Notes under the pieces: model-generated | The model's database searches: none | Seen by the model: only the letters and a program-made list of their open reading frames with translations | What the model was told of the DNA's origin: nothing | Part shown: positions 53,968-62,792 of the stretch, piece by piece | Layout: each line of letters begins with the position of its first letter | Position numbering within the stretch: the first letter of the stretch is position 1 | Position numbers and translations under genes: made by a program | NCBI GenBank assembly: GCA_022779285.1 | Contig: JALFST010000002.1 | Coordinates: 1-64,000, forward strand | Source of the DNA: Peptoniphilaceae bacterium | GTDB taxonomy: Bacteria; Bacillota; Clostridia; Tissierellales; Peptoniphilaceae | DNA length: 64,000 nucleotides | Direction of reading: 5' to 3'

Positions 53968-54552
53968 ATGGAAAAAGAAGAGAAAAAACAGGTTCCGGTC
54001 AGCTGTCTTAGGTTGTTTTGGGAGAATCTGATTTTAAGTGCCTGCACATTTGGAGGCGGTTTTGTGATTATTTCCATGATGAGGAAGAGGTTTGTAGAGG
54101 AGATGGGCTGGCTGGAAGAGGGAGAGATGCTTGATATGGCAGCAATCGCTCAGTCAGCTCCGGGCTCGCTTGCGGTAAATGCCTCCATTGTAGTGGGATA
54201 TCGGCTCCGACGACTCTCCGGAGCAGTGACAGCGGCGGTGGCAACTGTGATTCCACCGCTGGTGATCATTTCCTTGATTTCAGTTTTTTATAATCAATTT
54301 TCTTCCAATCCGTACATTGCAGTTGCCTTGCAGGTGATGAGGGCCGGTGTGGCGGCTGTTATTTTTGATGTAGTACTTTCTCTGGCACATAATATCCGAA
54401 AGACGGGGAGTGTGCTGTGGATCTCAATGATGGTAGCGGCTTTTATAGCTTCCTATTTTCTAAAGGTGAGCGCTGTTGTGATCATTTTAATTTGCGGAGC
54501 CATCGGTTTCGTTCACAGTAGAGTGGAAGATAAAAGGAAGGGGAACCTATGA
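53968..54552 (+). CDS. CHR-family transporter, first half
   Basis: This 194-residue membrane protein is one CHR domain. It has SACTFGGGFVIISMM, the AIAQSAPGSLAVNASIVVGY core and five to six hydrophobic helices. Short CHR proteins act as pairs; ChrA relatives move chromate, and sulfate competes. AAAGGAGG precedes the ATG. It overlaps the second CHR gene by 4 bp. Being next to a cytosolic sulfatase, it may export sulfate rather than resist chromate; this is inference. Confidence 0.88.
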   Translation: MEKEEKKQVPVSCLRLFWENLILSACTFGGGFVIISMMRKRFVEEMGWLEEGEMLDMAAIAQSAPGSLAVNASIVVGYRLRRLSGAVTAAVATVIPPLVIISLISVFYNQFSSNPYIAVALQVMRAGVAAVIFDVVLSLAHNIRKTGSVLWISMMVAAFIASYFLKVSAVVIILICGAIGFVHSRVEDKRKGNL

Positions 54553-55130
54553 TCTATCTGCAGCTGTTCTGGAGCTTTTTTCAGATTGGTATTTTCAGTT
54601 TTGGCGGAGGATATGCTGCGGTTCCTTTAATCCAGAGCCTGATCGTGGAGAAGAACCAATGGCTGTCCATGGGACAATTTGCCGACCTGATTACTATTGC
54701 GGAGATGACGCCTGGACCGATTGCCATCAATAGTGCCACATTCGTTGGAACTCGGATGGCAGGGTTTCCCGGAGCCGTCATCGCCACTTTTGGTTGTGTC
54801 TTTCCGTCTTTTGTTCTCGTACTTCTGCTCTCCTTTCTTTACATCCGGTATCGGAATCTGAAGGGAATGCAGGGCATACTGACAGGGCTTCGTCCGGCAA
54901 TCGTTGCCATGATTGCCGGTGCAGGTATGTCTCTGCTATTATTAGCGATCTTTCATCATGAGGCGAGAAATCTTCATTTCTCCGATTTTCGGATTGTGGA
55001 AGCAGCACTTTTTCTGGGAAGCTTCCTTCTGCTTCGAAAATGGAAAGTCAATCCGGTACTCATTATTTTCGGAACGGGAATTTTGGGAACTGCCCTTTAT
55101 GTGTTGTATTTTTTCTTCTTTCCAGTGTAA
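54549..55130 (+). CDS. CHR-family transporter, second half
   Basis: This 193-residue CHR-domain membrane protein has FSFGGGYAAVPLIQSLIV and the AEMTPGPIAINSATFVG core typical of the family. It overlaps the first CHR gene, so the two should form an antiparallel pair. No chromate-resistance partners (chrB, chrR) are near. Confidence 0.88.
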   Translation: MIYLQLFWSFFQIGIFSFGGGYAAVPLIQSLIVEKNQWLSMGQFADLITIAEMTPGPIAINSATFVGTRMAGFPGAVIATFGCVFPSFVLVLLLSFLYIRYRNLKGMQGILTGLRPAIVAMIAGAGMSLLLLAIFHHEARNLHFSDFRIVEAALFLGSFLLLRKWKVNPVLIIFGTGILGTALYVLYFFFFPV

Positions 55131-55153
55131 AATGAAGACAAAAGGAGGGCGCC

Positions 55154-56467
55154 ATGACGAACATCAGCATGATTCAATCGCGATTTACTTCATTACTGAA
55201 TCCTGAAAAGATTGCCAGTTATGATCATGAAACGGATGAAACTGCTACGATTACACTCATTCACAGTGCTGCGCGCTTTCTATATATACGGGAAGGACAG
55301 GGCACGATTGAAATCGACGGGAAGGAGTATCATTTGCTTCCCCATACGGTGGTCTCCATTTTGCCATGGTCTGTCACAACGATCAAAAATGTACAGGAAC
55401 CCCTGTTTTATGAACGAATCATTTATAATTTGAATTTTATTAATCTTTTTTTGCGTTCGGACTTCAATCCCAATCACCGCTTTCTGGACCTCTGGCAGGA
55501 TATGAGGCAGTGTCCGGTATTGCTTTTGTCGGAAAAGGAACGACATCATTTTGAATACTGCATTGAGCGCATTCGCGAGGAAGAGGGCACGGAAGGAATG
55601 CTGCAAACGCCGAAGCAAAAACGCTTTGGAGACATGTATACGATTGCGACCCTGATTCAAATGCTGGTTCTTTTTAATCGCGGAATTGAAGGAAAAGGGC
55701 AATCCTCCTCGGAGCAGGACCATCTGGAGACGAAAAACGGATTTCAGATCAACGAGCTGCTGAATTATTTATATAGCCATATGCAGGAAAAGATCACTCT
55801 GGAACGACTGGAGAAAATTTTCTTTGTCAGCCAATCCACGATCGTAAAAAAATTAAAAAGCTCTCTGGGCTACAGCTATCAGGAGCTGATCATGTCCATG
55901 CGCGTTTCCAAGGCCATGGATCTTTTGACGTATACAGTGTTGAATTTAACGGAAATTGCGGCATTGGTCGGATTCAATGACGCGGCACATCTCATTAAGT
56001 CCTTTGAAGCCATGGAGGGCATTACACCGGCGGCATTTCGGAAAAATGTACAGGGAAAATCAAAGAATGCCCATCTACAGACAACGGATGCCGAAAAAGG
56101 GATGACGATCATCAACGAAATTTTGAATGAATATCAAAATCCGAATTTGCATCCCTCCACAATTGCGGAAAAATTCAATATCTCTCTGGCCGAGCTCAAT
56201 CGGATCACCATATTTTACGTAGAGAGATCCGCCGCCGAATTTATCGCGTGGCTGCGCATATCGCGCGCCTCGGAAATGCTTCTTCGGACGCGAATGTCGA
56301 TTTCCGAGGTGGCATATGTGGTTGGCTTCAATACAACAAAAACCTTTTATCGATATTTTATGAAATATTTTTCTACAACTCCGACACAGTTTCGCGAGCA
56401 GGTGCATTTTCAGCGTGAGGACGGCACCACGATTGAGCCGGACGAAGCACAATCAGACAATCAGTAG
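55154..56467 (+). CDS. AraC-type regulator with two DNA-binding domains
   Basis: This 437-residue regulator has a cupin-like sensor (FLYIREGQGTIEIDGKEYHLLP) and two complete AraC HTH domains. The first (about 205-300) has LERLEKIFFVSQSTIVKKL and IAALVGFNDAAHLIKSFE. The second (about 318-418) has IAEKFNISLAELNRI and VAYVVGFNTTKTFYRYF. Ordinary AraC proteins have one. It is 24 bp after the CHR pair and on the same strand, so it may regulate the sulfatase cluster. Its 3' end overlaps the convergent AlaX-like gene by 15 bp. Confidence 0.9.
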   Translation: MTNISMIQSRFTSLLNPEKIASYDHETDETATITLIHSAARFLYIREGQGTIEIDGKEYHLLPHTVVSILPWSVTTIKNVQEPLFYERIIYNLNFINLFLRSDFNPNHRFLDLWQDMRQCPVLLLSEKERHHFEYCIERIREEEGTEGMLQTPKQKRFGDMYTIATLIQMLVLFNRGIEGKGQSSSEQDHLETKNGFQINELLNYLYSHMQEKITLERLEKIFFVSQSTIVKKLKSSLGYSYQELIMSMRVSKAMDLLTYTVLNLTEIAALVGFNDAAHLIKSFEAMEGITPAAFRKNVQGKSKNAHLQTTDAEKGMTIINEILNEYQNPNLHPSTIAEKFNISLAELNRITIFYVERSAAEFIAWLRISRASEMLLRTRMSISEVAYVVGFNTTKTFYRYFMKYFSTTPTQFREQVHFQREDGTTIEPDEAQSDNQ

Positions 56468-57574
56468 CGGAAGAAGCAAGTCTTTGAGCTCGCTCGGCGA
56501 AAGATCGCTTTGTCCGTTGACCAGCTGCGGAGAACCGCCGCCGCGAATTTGTGCCGATTCCGAGAATTTTTTGAGAAGATCTCTTGCCTGATTTTCGGGA
56601 GAGACGATGACAAGATTGGTTTTTCCGTCCTTCTCGGAAAGCAGGACCTTTCCAAGCTTGTGTCGGGTTAAAAGATATTGTCCGATATTCCGGAGAGATG
56701 CGACATCCGTATTCTCCAAAATGACCAGAGCATCCGGCGAGGACGCGATCCGGTCAGCACGATAACCGTTCAGCTCCCTTTGCAGCTCTTCCACCTGCTT
56801 TGCCATATTTTTTTCAGAGTCTTGGAGAGCCTTTATCCGGTCGACAACCTCTTCTCGTTTGGTTTTCAGAGAGCGTTCCAGCTCTTGAAAATCCTGATAT
56901 TGTTTTTGCAGCATTTGATTGGCGGCAAGATTACACGCCACATAGACCCGTGTGCCTCTTGAAGAATTTTCTTTTCCCAGGATGACAAAGCTGCCGATCT
57001 GTCCCGTGGAGGAAAGATGCGGAGTCCCGCAGGGCTGTTCATCGAGCTCGCCGAAGCGTACAATGCGTACCGATTCAAAGTGCCGGTATTTTTCATCCGG
57101 ATAGTCCTTGCCGGAAATGTATTGAAATTCCACGGGAATATCATCCAAAATGGCCCGGTTCATGTATTCCTGCGCTTCCTGCAGATCCTTTTCCGTCAGA
57201 TTCTTCTCATTGACCTCATACCATTGGTGACCGGGATCTACGCCGATTGCCGGAATATAGGATCCGCGTCGGCGATAATAGCCATCCATGAGATGAAGAG
57301 CGCTTTGGATGGAGGTGTTTATGAGGCGTGTAGAAAGATCCGCTCGCATTCGGATCGGGTTTTCGAGACAACCTTCTACCTTATGATAGAGAGTGTCGCC
57401 CTCCCAACGCAGCTCCGATACACGCAGCTCGTTAATCCAGCCGGTATCCGCAGGCATGCCCCCCTTTTCTCCCCAGAAAACGGTATCGTGAAATGCATAC
57501 CAGCCATCCTTTTCCTCCTGAATGGTTGTCGTCGTCTCCAGACGCAGAAAATCATCATAATGTCCTTGTTGCAT
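56453..57574 (-). CDS. AlaX-like alanyl-tRNA editing protein with degraded zinc site
   Basis: This 373-residue protein resembles the C-terminal half of alanyl-tRNA synthetase: an AlaX/SAD editing domain, a coiled coil (about 225-275) and a DHHA1 domain ending with SAQIRGGGSPQLVNGQ. Free-standing forms deacylate mischarged Ser-tRNA-Ala. The usual HxxxH zinc motif is replaced by NTSIQ in LINTSIQSALHLM, while the later CGTPH remains. Activity is thus doubtful or altered. AAAGGAGA precedes the ATG. Confidence 0.85.
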   Translation of the reverse strand: MQQGHYDDFLRLETTTTIQEEKDGWYAFHDTVFWGEKGGMPADTGWINELRVSELRWEGDTLYHKVEGCLENPIRMRADLSTRLINTSIQSALHLMDGYYRRRGSYIPAIGVDPGHQWYEVNEKNLTEKDLQEAQEYMNRAILDDIPVEFQYISGKDYPDEKYRHFESVRIVRFGELDEQPCGTPHLSSTGQIGSFVILGKENSSRGTRVYVACNLAANQMLQKQYQDFQELERSLKTKREEVVDRIKALQDSEKNMAKQVEELQRELNGYRADRIASSPDALVILENTDVASLRNIGQYLLTRHKLGKVLLSEKDGKTNLVIVSPENQARDLLKKFSESAQIRGGGSPQLVNGQSDLSPSELKDLLLPLLIV

Positions 57575-57729
57575 ACGATCTCCTTTCTCAAAACAGTATT
57601 TCTCAACCTGTGTTCAGTATACAACAAAAAATAAAACAGATCATTCGTGCAAACTATATCGAAAATTGATATGATGAATCATCGACAGTTTTCCAACCCA
57701 AGGGCGGGCATGTGCAACCAGGAGGAAAT

Positions 57730-58350
57730 ATGCATCAGAGAAAACCGAAAGAAAGCTCCAATCATATATCATTTCTGTCCCGCAAGGGTGTTGTTGCAGG
57801 AATTGTCCTGCTCGGCGTGTTACTTTTACTTCTTGGCATTGAGCTGGGCATTGCATTTATGACAAGGACGCCGAGTCTCCGTCCAATATCGGCAGCGCAG
57901 GGATCGGAATCCGCAATTCACGAGCAAGAGTCCACATCTGAGGTTCATGAAAAGGCCTCACTTTCCGATTTTGCTTTGACGAGGGAGACATCCGATAAGA
58001 CTTCCGAGGCTTCCGCGGAAAAGACGCCGCAGGAAGCTCCTTCCTCTGATCAGGGAGATATCAGCCCGGACAGCAGTACGCGAGAGCTTACGGCCGAGGA
58101 TGTTGCGCAGGCTGTTGCGAAGCACAGCGCTTCGATTCCTGCGGGGAGCAATGTTCCTCAGATGATGATCAATGAAATTCTGGCGCGTCACGGGTATCGA
58201 TTCAAGACGGAGGCGATTCAGCGCTATTTCGAATCCAAGGACTGGTACCGTGCGATTGGAACCTATGACACCGATATGGATGCCGTGAGTGCGCAGCTCA
58301 ATCAAATCGAAAAAACCAACGTCAATTTTTTGGCGGAGAATTATCGTTAG
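57730..58350 (+). CDS. YARHG-domain membrane protein
   Basis: This 206-residue protein has a short cytoplasmic N-terminus, one transmembrane helix (about 20-42, VVAGIVLLGVLLLLLGIEL) and an acidic, Ser/Thr-rich extracytoplasmic linker. The C-terminal YARHG domain (NEILARHGYRFKTEAIQRYF..W) follows. YARHG domains are probable extracellular modules of unknown ligand. The ATG at 57730 follows AGGAGG. It lies 9 bp before a zinc-ribbon gene, forming a small cell-surface operon. Confidence 0.85.
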   Translation: MHQRKPKESSNHISFLSRKGVVAGIVLLGVLLLLLGIELGIAFMTRTPSLRPISAAQGSESAIHEQESTSEVHEKASLSDFALTRETSDKTSEASAEKTPQEAPSSDQGDISPDSSTRELTAEDVAQAVAKHSASIPAGSNVPQMMINEILARHGYRFKTEAIQRYFESKDWYRAIGTYDTDMDAVSAQLNQIEKTNVNFLAENYR

Positions 58351-58359
58351 GAGGCGGAT

Positions 58360-59622
58360 ATGTTCTGTCCGAATTGCGGCGCGAAAAATGAGGCGGGCGA
58401 TTGCTATTGCTCGCATTGCGGAAATCGACTGCCACAGCCGGAAAACATGGCTCAGCCGGTGGATCGCTCAGGCTCGGCAGATGAGACGACGCTTTTTCAT
58501 CGGGTGAGCATTGAGGAAAAAACTCCTCGTTCGACGCGAGCATGGTGGATCCCTTTGGAAATTCTGGCAATCCTTGTTGTGATGGCAGGAGGATTTTTCA
58601 TATTGAGGGATCGGTTCACAGCGGAAAGAGCGGCAGAGCGCTTTGTGGTTTTGCTTATGAACGGTGAATATGTCGAGGCTCGAGAGTCCATAGATCTACC
58701 CGACAGGGATTTTTTGTCCGCAGAGATCTGGAAGAAGGTGTTTCAGGCGCCTGAGGAGTGGTCTCATGCGACAAAGGTACGAGGCGTATCCTCACAAGAG
58801 AGTACATTGCAGGGCGAGGAGCCTGTTTGGGAGGGGCATCGCCGGCGAAGTGTCACCATTCAGTATCTTGTGGAAGGAGAATCCTCTCCAAGATCCTTTT
58901 CCATCGAGATGATTCAAGACGGAAAAACATTTCTGTTCTTTGATCGCTGGCGAGTTGATGCCGGAGCCTATGTGACCGGGGATGTTCAGGTCGTTGCACC
59001 CAAAAAGCTAAAGGTGCAAATCGATGGAATTCCGCTCGGAGACGGTGAACTGCTTCAAGCGGAGTCAACGGAAGAAACGGATGTGTACCGGCTTCCGCGC
59101 ATTTTTTACGGCAAGCATACGCTTGAGCTCAGTGCGGACGGATATCAAAGCAGACGGATTCAGACTGTGATCAAGCCCGATTCGGAAAAACAAATCCGGG
59201 TGCCTCAGCTTGCCCTTAGTGAGGACGCTGTTACGAAATTGCAGGAATTGACCGCGAACAATCTCAAAAGCATTTATGAAGCGGCGTTTCACAACAAGTC
59301 ATTTTCGGAAATTGCGGATCTTTTCACGAAGGATGCTCTTGTAAGGGATCGAATTCGCTCCGATTATAATCAGCTGGCAAGAAGTTTTCTGCAGGACACA
59401 TCGCGGAAGAAGATCCAGATTCATGGCTCGGAAATTCAGATGAATCCGTCCGGCAAGGATGTGCAGGTGAAGCTGCAATATACGAGTGAGAGCAGCCGCA
59501 GTTTTTTGGGCTTGGCAATGCCATCGACAAGTGAGAACAGTACAATGCTGAGCTTTTCTTTTGTCAATGAGCAGGGTGAGTGGAAACAGAGTACGTTGGG
59601 CTGTGGTTTTCTGACGTATTGA
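58360..59622 (+). CDS. Zinc-ribbon membrane protein, TcaA-like
   Basis: This 420-residue protein begins with a zinc ribbon (cysteines 3, 6, 17 and 20 in MFCPNCG..CSHCGN). One transmembrane helix (about 65-85) and a large extracytoplasmic part follow. The latter has NTF2/Ig-like regions similar to those of TcaA-type proteins (IFYGKHTLELSADGYQ). The zinc ribbon is cytoplasmic, the rest outside. Members affect envelope stress and teicoplanin sensitivity; a role here is not shown. Confidence 0.8.
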   Translation: MFCPNCGAKNEAGDCYCSHCGNRLPQPENMAQPVDRSGSADETTLFHRVSIEEKTPRSTRAWWIPLEILAILVVMAGGFFILRDRFTAERAAERFVVLLMNGEYVEARESIDLPDRDFLSAEIWKKVFQAPEEWSHATKVRGVSSQESTLQGEEPVWEGHRRRSVTIQYLVEGESSPRSFSIEMIQDGKTFLFFDRWRVDAGAYVTGDVQVVAPKKLKVQIDGIPLGDGELLQAESTEETDVYRLPRIFYGKHTLELSADGYQSRRIQTVIKPDSEKQIRVPQLALSEDAVTKLQELTANNLKSIYEAAFHNKSFSEIADLFTKDALVRDRIRSDYNQLARSFLQDTSRKKIQIHGSEIQMNPSGKDVQVKLQYTSESSRSFLGLAMPSTSENSTMLSFSFVNEQGEWKQSTLGCGFLTY

Positions 59623-59652
59623 GCATAATGGAGGATGAAAAAGGAGGCAGGA

Positions 59653-60687
59653 ATGCATTGCTCGAAGTGTGGCGCAGAGCTCAAGGAGGGCGCAAATTTT
59701 TGTAATCAATGCGGCAATCCCGTCGTTTCGGAAAATCCGGAAGGACAGAGCGCGGTAAATACGGAAGAAAGCGCAATGGCGGAAAGAAAGCAGGATGCTG
59801 TTGAACCGGAACCGATCGCCCCGGACACGGAGGAGACGGCTTCTTCCCGGATCGAGGCTTCGATGGAAAAAGCTTCCATAGACGATGCCGATGCTGCGGA
59901 CAATGAGGGGGCCGGTGATCGAGCGCAGTCGAACCGCCAGGAGGCATACGAGCAGTCCGGCCCGACTCAGGAGCGGAGGGAGGTCGTATTCTGCTCACGC
60001 TGCGGAACGCCCAATCCGGCTGATTCCACGCATTGCGTGCATTGCGGAGAAGCTCTGGCGTCAAAGCACAGGGCGGAGCTGAACGTCAATGCGGTTTTGG
60101 ATCAGATTTCGGGTATCTTCGGTGGAATGTTTACGGATCCTTATGGAACTCTCAAGCGACATGTTGCCGGCGGTTCCATGCAGACAAATTTGATTTTGTT
60201 GGGCATAAAGAGTGTGATTCTCGGAATTCTCTCCATGATCGCCGCGGAACCGATCCTGTCCTTCCTGATCAGGGTGTCCAGCTTCTACGGACAGTATCCG
60301 AATTTCATGGGGCACATGGACTTTGTCTATATATTCTTCTCTGCATTTCTGACCTCTGCGGTTATTGATGCCGTCGCGGTGCTGGCATTCACCGTGACCG
60401 GGAAGATTTTCCGCTCTCAGACGCCATGGACGACATGGCTTGGCGTAGTTACAATCGGAGGCATCTGGAGCGTGGCGGGATTTCTTCTGCTGGCGCTTTT
60501 CAGCATCCTTCATTTGTTCAACTTCGTATTTTTTGCGTTTGTGCTCATGATTTCGCTGATCAATATATTGCAGGTGCGTGCATTTGTCGATTATTCAAAA
60601 CTGAAGGAGCCGGCTCTGACCTATGGAATGGCTGTTGTCACTTTGTTTGAGATGGTAATTCTTTACATTGTGAATATGATCCAGTAA
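59653..60687 (+). CDS. Double zinc-ribbon polytopic membrane protein
   Basis: This 344-residue protein has an N-terminal zinc ribbon (MHCSKCG..CNQCGN) and a long acidic, Glu/Ala-rich linker. A second zinc ribbon (FCSRCG..CVHCGE, about 112-130) and a membrane region of about five helices of Yip1-like type (LILLGIKSVILG, VYIFFSAFLTSAVIDAVAVLAF) follow. The ATG at 59653 follows AAAGGAGG. Third gene of the YARHG/zinc-ribbon cluster. Function unknown. Confidence 0.8.
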   Translation: MHCSKCGAELKEGANFCNQCGNPVVSENPEGQSAVNTEESAMAERKQDAVEPEPIAPDTEETASSRIEASMEKASIDDADAADNEGAGDRAQSNRQEAYEQSGPTQERREVVFCSRCGTPNPADSTHCVHCGEALASKHRAELNVNAVLDQISGIFGGMFTDPYGTLKRHVAGGSMQTNLILLGIKSVILGILSMIAAEPILSFLIRVSSFYGQYPNFMGHMDFVYIFFSAFLTSAVIDAVAVLAFTVTGKIFRSQTPWTTWLGVVTIGGIWSVAGFLLLALFSILHLFNFVFFAFVLMISLINILQVRAFVDYSKLKEPALTYGMAVVTLFEMVILYIVNMIQ

Positions 60688-60842
60688 GCTGTCGGAAACG
60701 GGAATCCGGTTTGTTATACCCGGAAAACACTGCGCTGCAGCGCTTTTGCCGCTTCATGCTTGGCCAACGCCCTGCATGTTCAGAGCGGAAAAAAACCTAA
60801 AAATGCTGTAATATACTGATAAAAATTTTGAAAAGAGGAGGT

Positions 60843-62378
60843 ATGATGCAGCTTTTAGATATTAAGAAAATGGCGCATAGCATTCTTGAAAATCAAAACA
60901 TAGAAAGCAGTTTTATCGAATATAAAAAGTCGACAAATTTTAAAGATAAAATTCTAAAAACCGCTTGTGCCTTTGCGAATAACTATATGAACAATGAGAT
61001 AGGCTTGCTGTTTCTTGGGATTGAAGAAGTCGATGATCAAGAAACGGGAGAAAAAGCAATTCCGAAAAGACCGATAGAGGGAATCAAAGAGTCTAAGCTT
61101 GAAGGGATAGAAAATGAATTAAAATCGCTCCTTTCCAATATCCATCCTAAAATCAACTATCATATTATTACAGATAAGATAGATGATAAATACTATCTTG
61201 TTGTTGCGGTAGAAAGCGGTAGCAACGGCCCGTTCCAAACAAGTGAAAGGGCGGAAAGGGATAAAGATATCAGGCTAAAGGCAGGACGATATATCAGAGT
61301 CGCGAGAGACTCAAGACTTCCAAACCCGACCGAGGAATTTGAACTTTTGAAGAAGTTTGCAAACTTTTCTTTCAGTTCCAATTTGAACGATGCAGCCACC
61401 ATAGATGATTTAAGCTATGAATACATGAAAGAATATCTGCTCCGGACGGGAGCTAAGAAAGATATTAGAGAAATGTCCAAGCTGGATATGGCAAAGAGTA
61501 TGGGGCTTATCAGTGAAAGTGAGTATGGAGGGTATCGAGCGAAAAACTTTGCCGTGCTGATGTTTGCGGAAACGCCGAATAAATTTATTCCAAATGCTCA
61601 TGTCGAAATCATTAGAGAAATTGACGGAACGGATAAAATGGAAGCGAAAAGATTTGACGGGCCGGTTTGGATACAGGCAAAACAAGTCAACAAATATTTT
61701 GAAGATCATATTATGGCTTCCTATACCATAAGGAAAGCGGATAAAATCGAGCATAAAATTATCTATAACTACCCGCTTACGGCATTTGAGGAGCTTGCTA
61801 CCAATGCCATTTTGCATAAAGAATATGATACGCCTGAGTATGTCGGAATATACATTTACAAGGACAGAATTTCTTTTGTAAACCATAACAGACCGCTCCC
61901 GCCTGTAACCATTGAGGCTCTCAACAGGGATAGAAGCTTTGACAGAAGGCAGTACCTTAACAAAGAACTGAAGGACATGTTCTTCTCATTGAATTTGATT
62001 GAGTCTTACGGATCGGGTATCAGGCGCGCAAAGGACGCACTGTTGGAAAACGGCTCTCCTGAGCTGAAGTTTTATCCGGATAATGAGGAAGATAACTATA
62101 CCAACGCAGTTATGGAGATCAATGCGGAGTTTTTGAAAGAGTTTCATGGTAGCACTACCAAAGAAACTACCATGAAAACTACTACTAAAACTACCATGAA
62201 ACAGGAAGAGATTATTAGGATCATTGCTGAAAATCCCCATATAAGTGCAAAAGAAATGGCAGAAAAACTAAATCTTACTGTTGATGGCGTGCGTTATCAT
62301 TTAACCAAAATGAAAAAAGCTAAACTTATTAGATATGAAGGTTCAACAAAATTAGGCCAGTGGATCATTATGAAGTAG
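60843..62378 (+). CDS. AlbA_2-domain regulator or helper with ATPase-like and HTH parts
   Basis: This roughly 511-residue protein has an N-terminal AlbA_2/Schlafen-type domain (ESSFIEYKKSTNFKDKILK, FLGIEEVDDQETG) and a middle HATPase_c_4-like region (LTAFEELATNAILHKEYDTP, NLIESYGSGIRRAKDALLENG). A Thr/Met/Lys-rich linker (near 460-480) leads to a winged HTH (ISAKEMAEKLNLTVDGVRYHL). Such genes are common near phages and defence loci. The ATG at 60843 or 60846 is preferred over a TTG at 60828 because AGGAGG is just upstream. AT-richer than its neighbours. Confidence 0.82.
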   Translation: MMQLLDIKKMAHSILENQNIESSFIEYKKSTNFKDKILKTACAFANNYMNNEIGLLFLGIEEVDDQETGEKAIPKRPIEGIKESKLEGIENELKSLLSNIHPKINYHIITDKIDDKYYLVVAVESGSNGPFQTSERAERDKDIRLKAGRYIRVARDSRLPNPTEEFELLKKFANFSFSSNLNDAATIDDLSYEYMKEYLLRTGAKKDIREMSKLDMAKSMGLISESEYGGYRAKNFAVLMFAETPNKFIPNAHVEIIREIDGTDKMEAKRFDGPVWIQAKQVNKYFEDHIMASYTIRKADKIEHKIIYNYPLTAFEELATNAILHKEYDTPEYVGIYIYKDRISFVNHNRPLPPVTIEALNRDRSFDRRQYLNKELKDMFFSLNLIESYGSGIRRAKDALLENGSPELKFYPDNEEDNYTNAVMEINAEFLKEFHGSTTKETTMKTTTKTTMKQEEIIRIIAENPHISAKEMAEKLNLTVDGVRYHLTKMKKAKLIRYEGSTKLGQWIIMK

Positions 62379-62537
62379 TGGTAAGTTTGCCATACACAGA
62401 ACTAAAGGGGGAGAGTAAAATCTCCCCGCTTTGCGCTTCGGGCGGCCATTCACAGTTGTCTTGCCGCAAACAATATTTCAGGAAAATAATTTGCATGAAA
62501 GTCGGAGTGGTGGTATACTACATCTCACAACAGAAGT

Positions 62538-62611
62538 GTGCCATTAGCTCAGCTGGATAGAGCGTCTGGCTACGGACCAGAAGGCCTGGGGTTCGAATCC
62601 TCAATGGCACG
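62538..62611 (+). tRNA. tRNA-Arg (anticodon ACG)
   Basis: A full cloverleaf is visible. The acceptor stem is GTGCCAT/ATGGCAC and the D arm begins AGCTCAGC. The anticodon stem TCTGG/CCAGA encloses loop CTACGGA with anticodon ACG, and the T arm is TGGGG-TTCGAAT-CCTCA. The ACG wobble adenosine would be read as inosine. CCA is not encoded. It is followed by a terminator. Confidence 0.95.
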
Positions 62612-62614
62612 TGG

Positions 62615-62647
62615 AAAAACCGCTTAGATTTCTAAGCGGTTTTTTTG
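62615..62647 (+). terminator. tRNA terminator
   Basis: AAAAACCGCTTAGA (62615-62628) pairs with TCTAAGCGGTTTTT (62631-62644), ending in a T run. Confidence 0.92.
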
Positions 62648-62792
62648 TTTGTATGTCCATGGGACAAAAGAAAGCATGTTTTTTGTAATAAACGTGAAAT
62701 CGTTATCCGGGCAAGGCGGACTTCTTGATGTAAAAAAGGGGATTGTATATAGTAATATCAGGCAGCAAGCTGCAAAAGAAAGGGAGAAAACG

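Noticed and set aside
60731..60748. GCGCTGCAGCGC palindrome followed by TTTT after the zinc-ribbon operon
   Set aside because: No loop and only four T; too weak to call as a terminator.
62407..62427. GGGGAGA/TCTCCCC hairpin as terminator
   Set aside because: The stem is fair but it lacks a proper T run, so it was not called.
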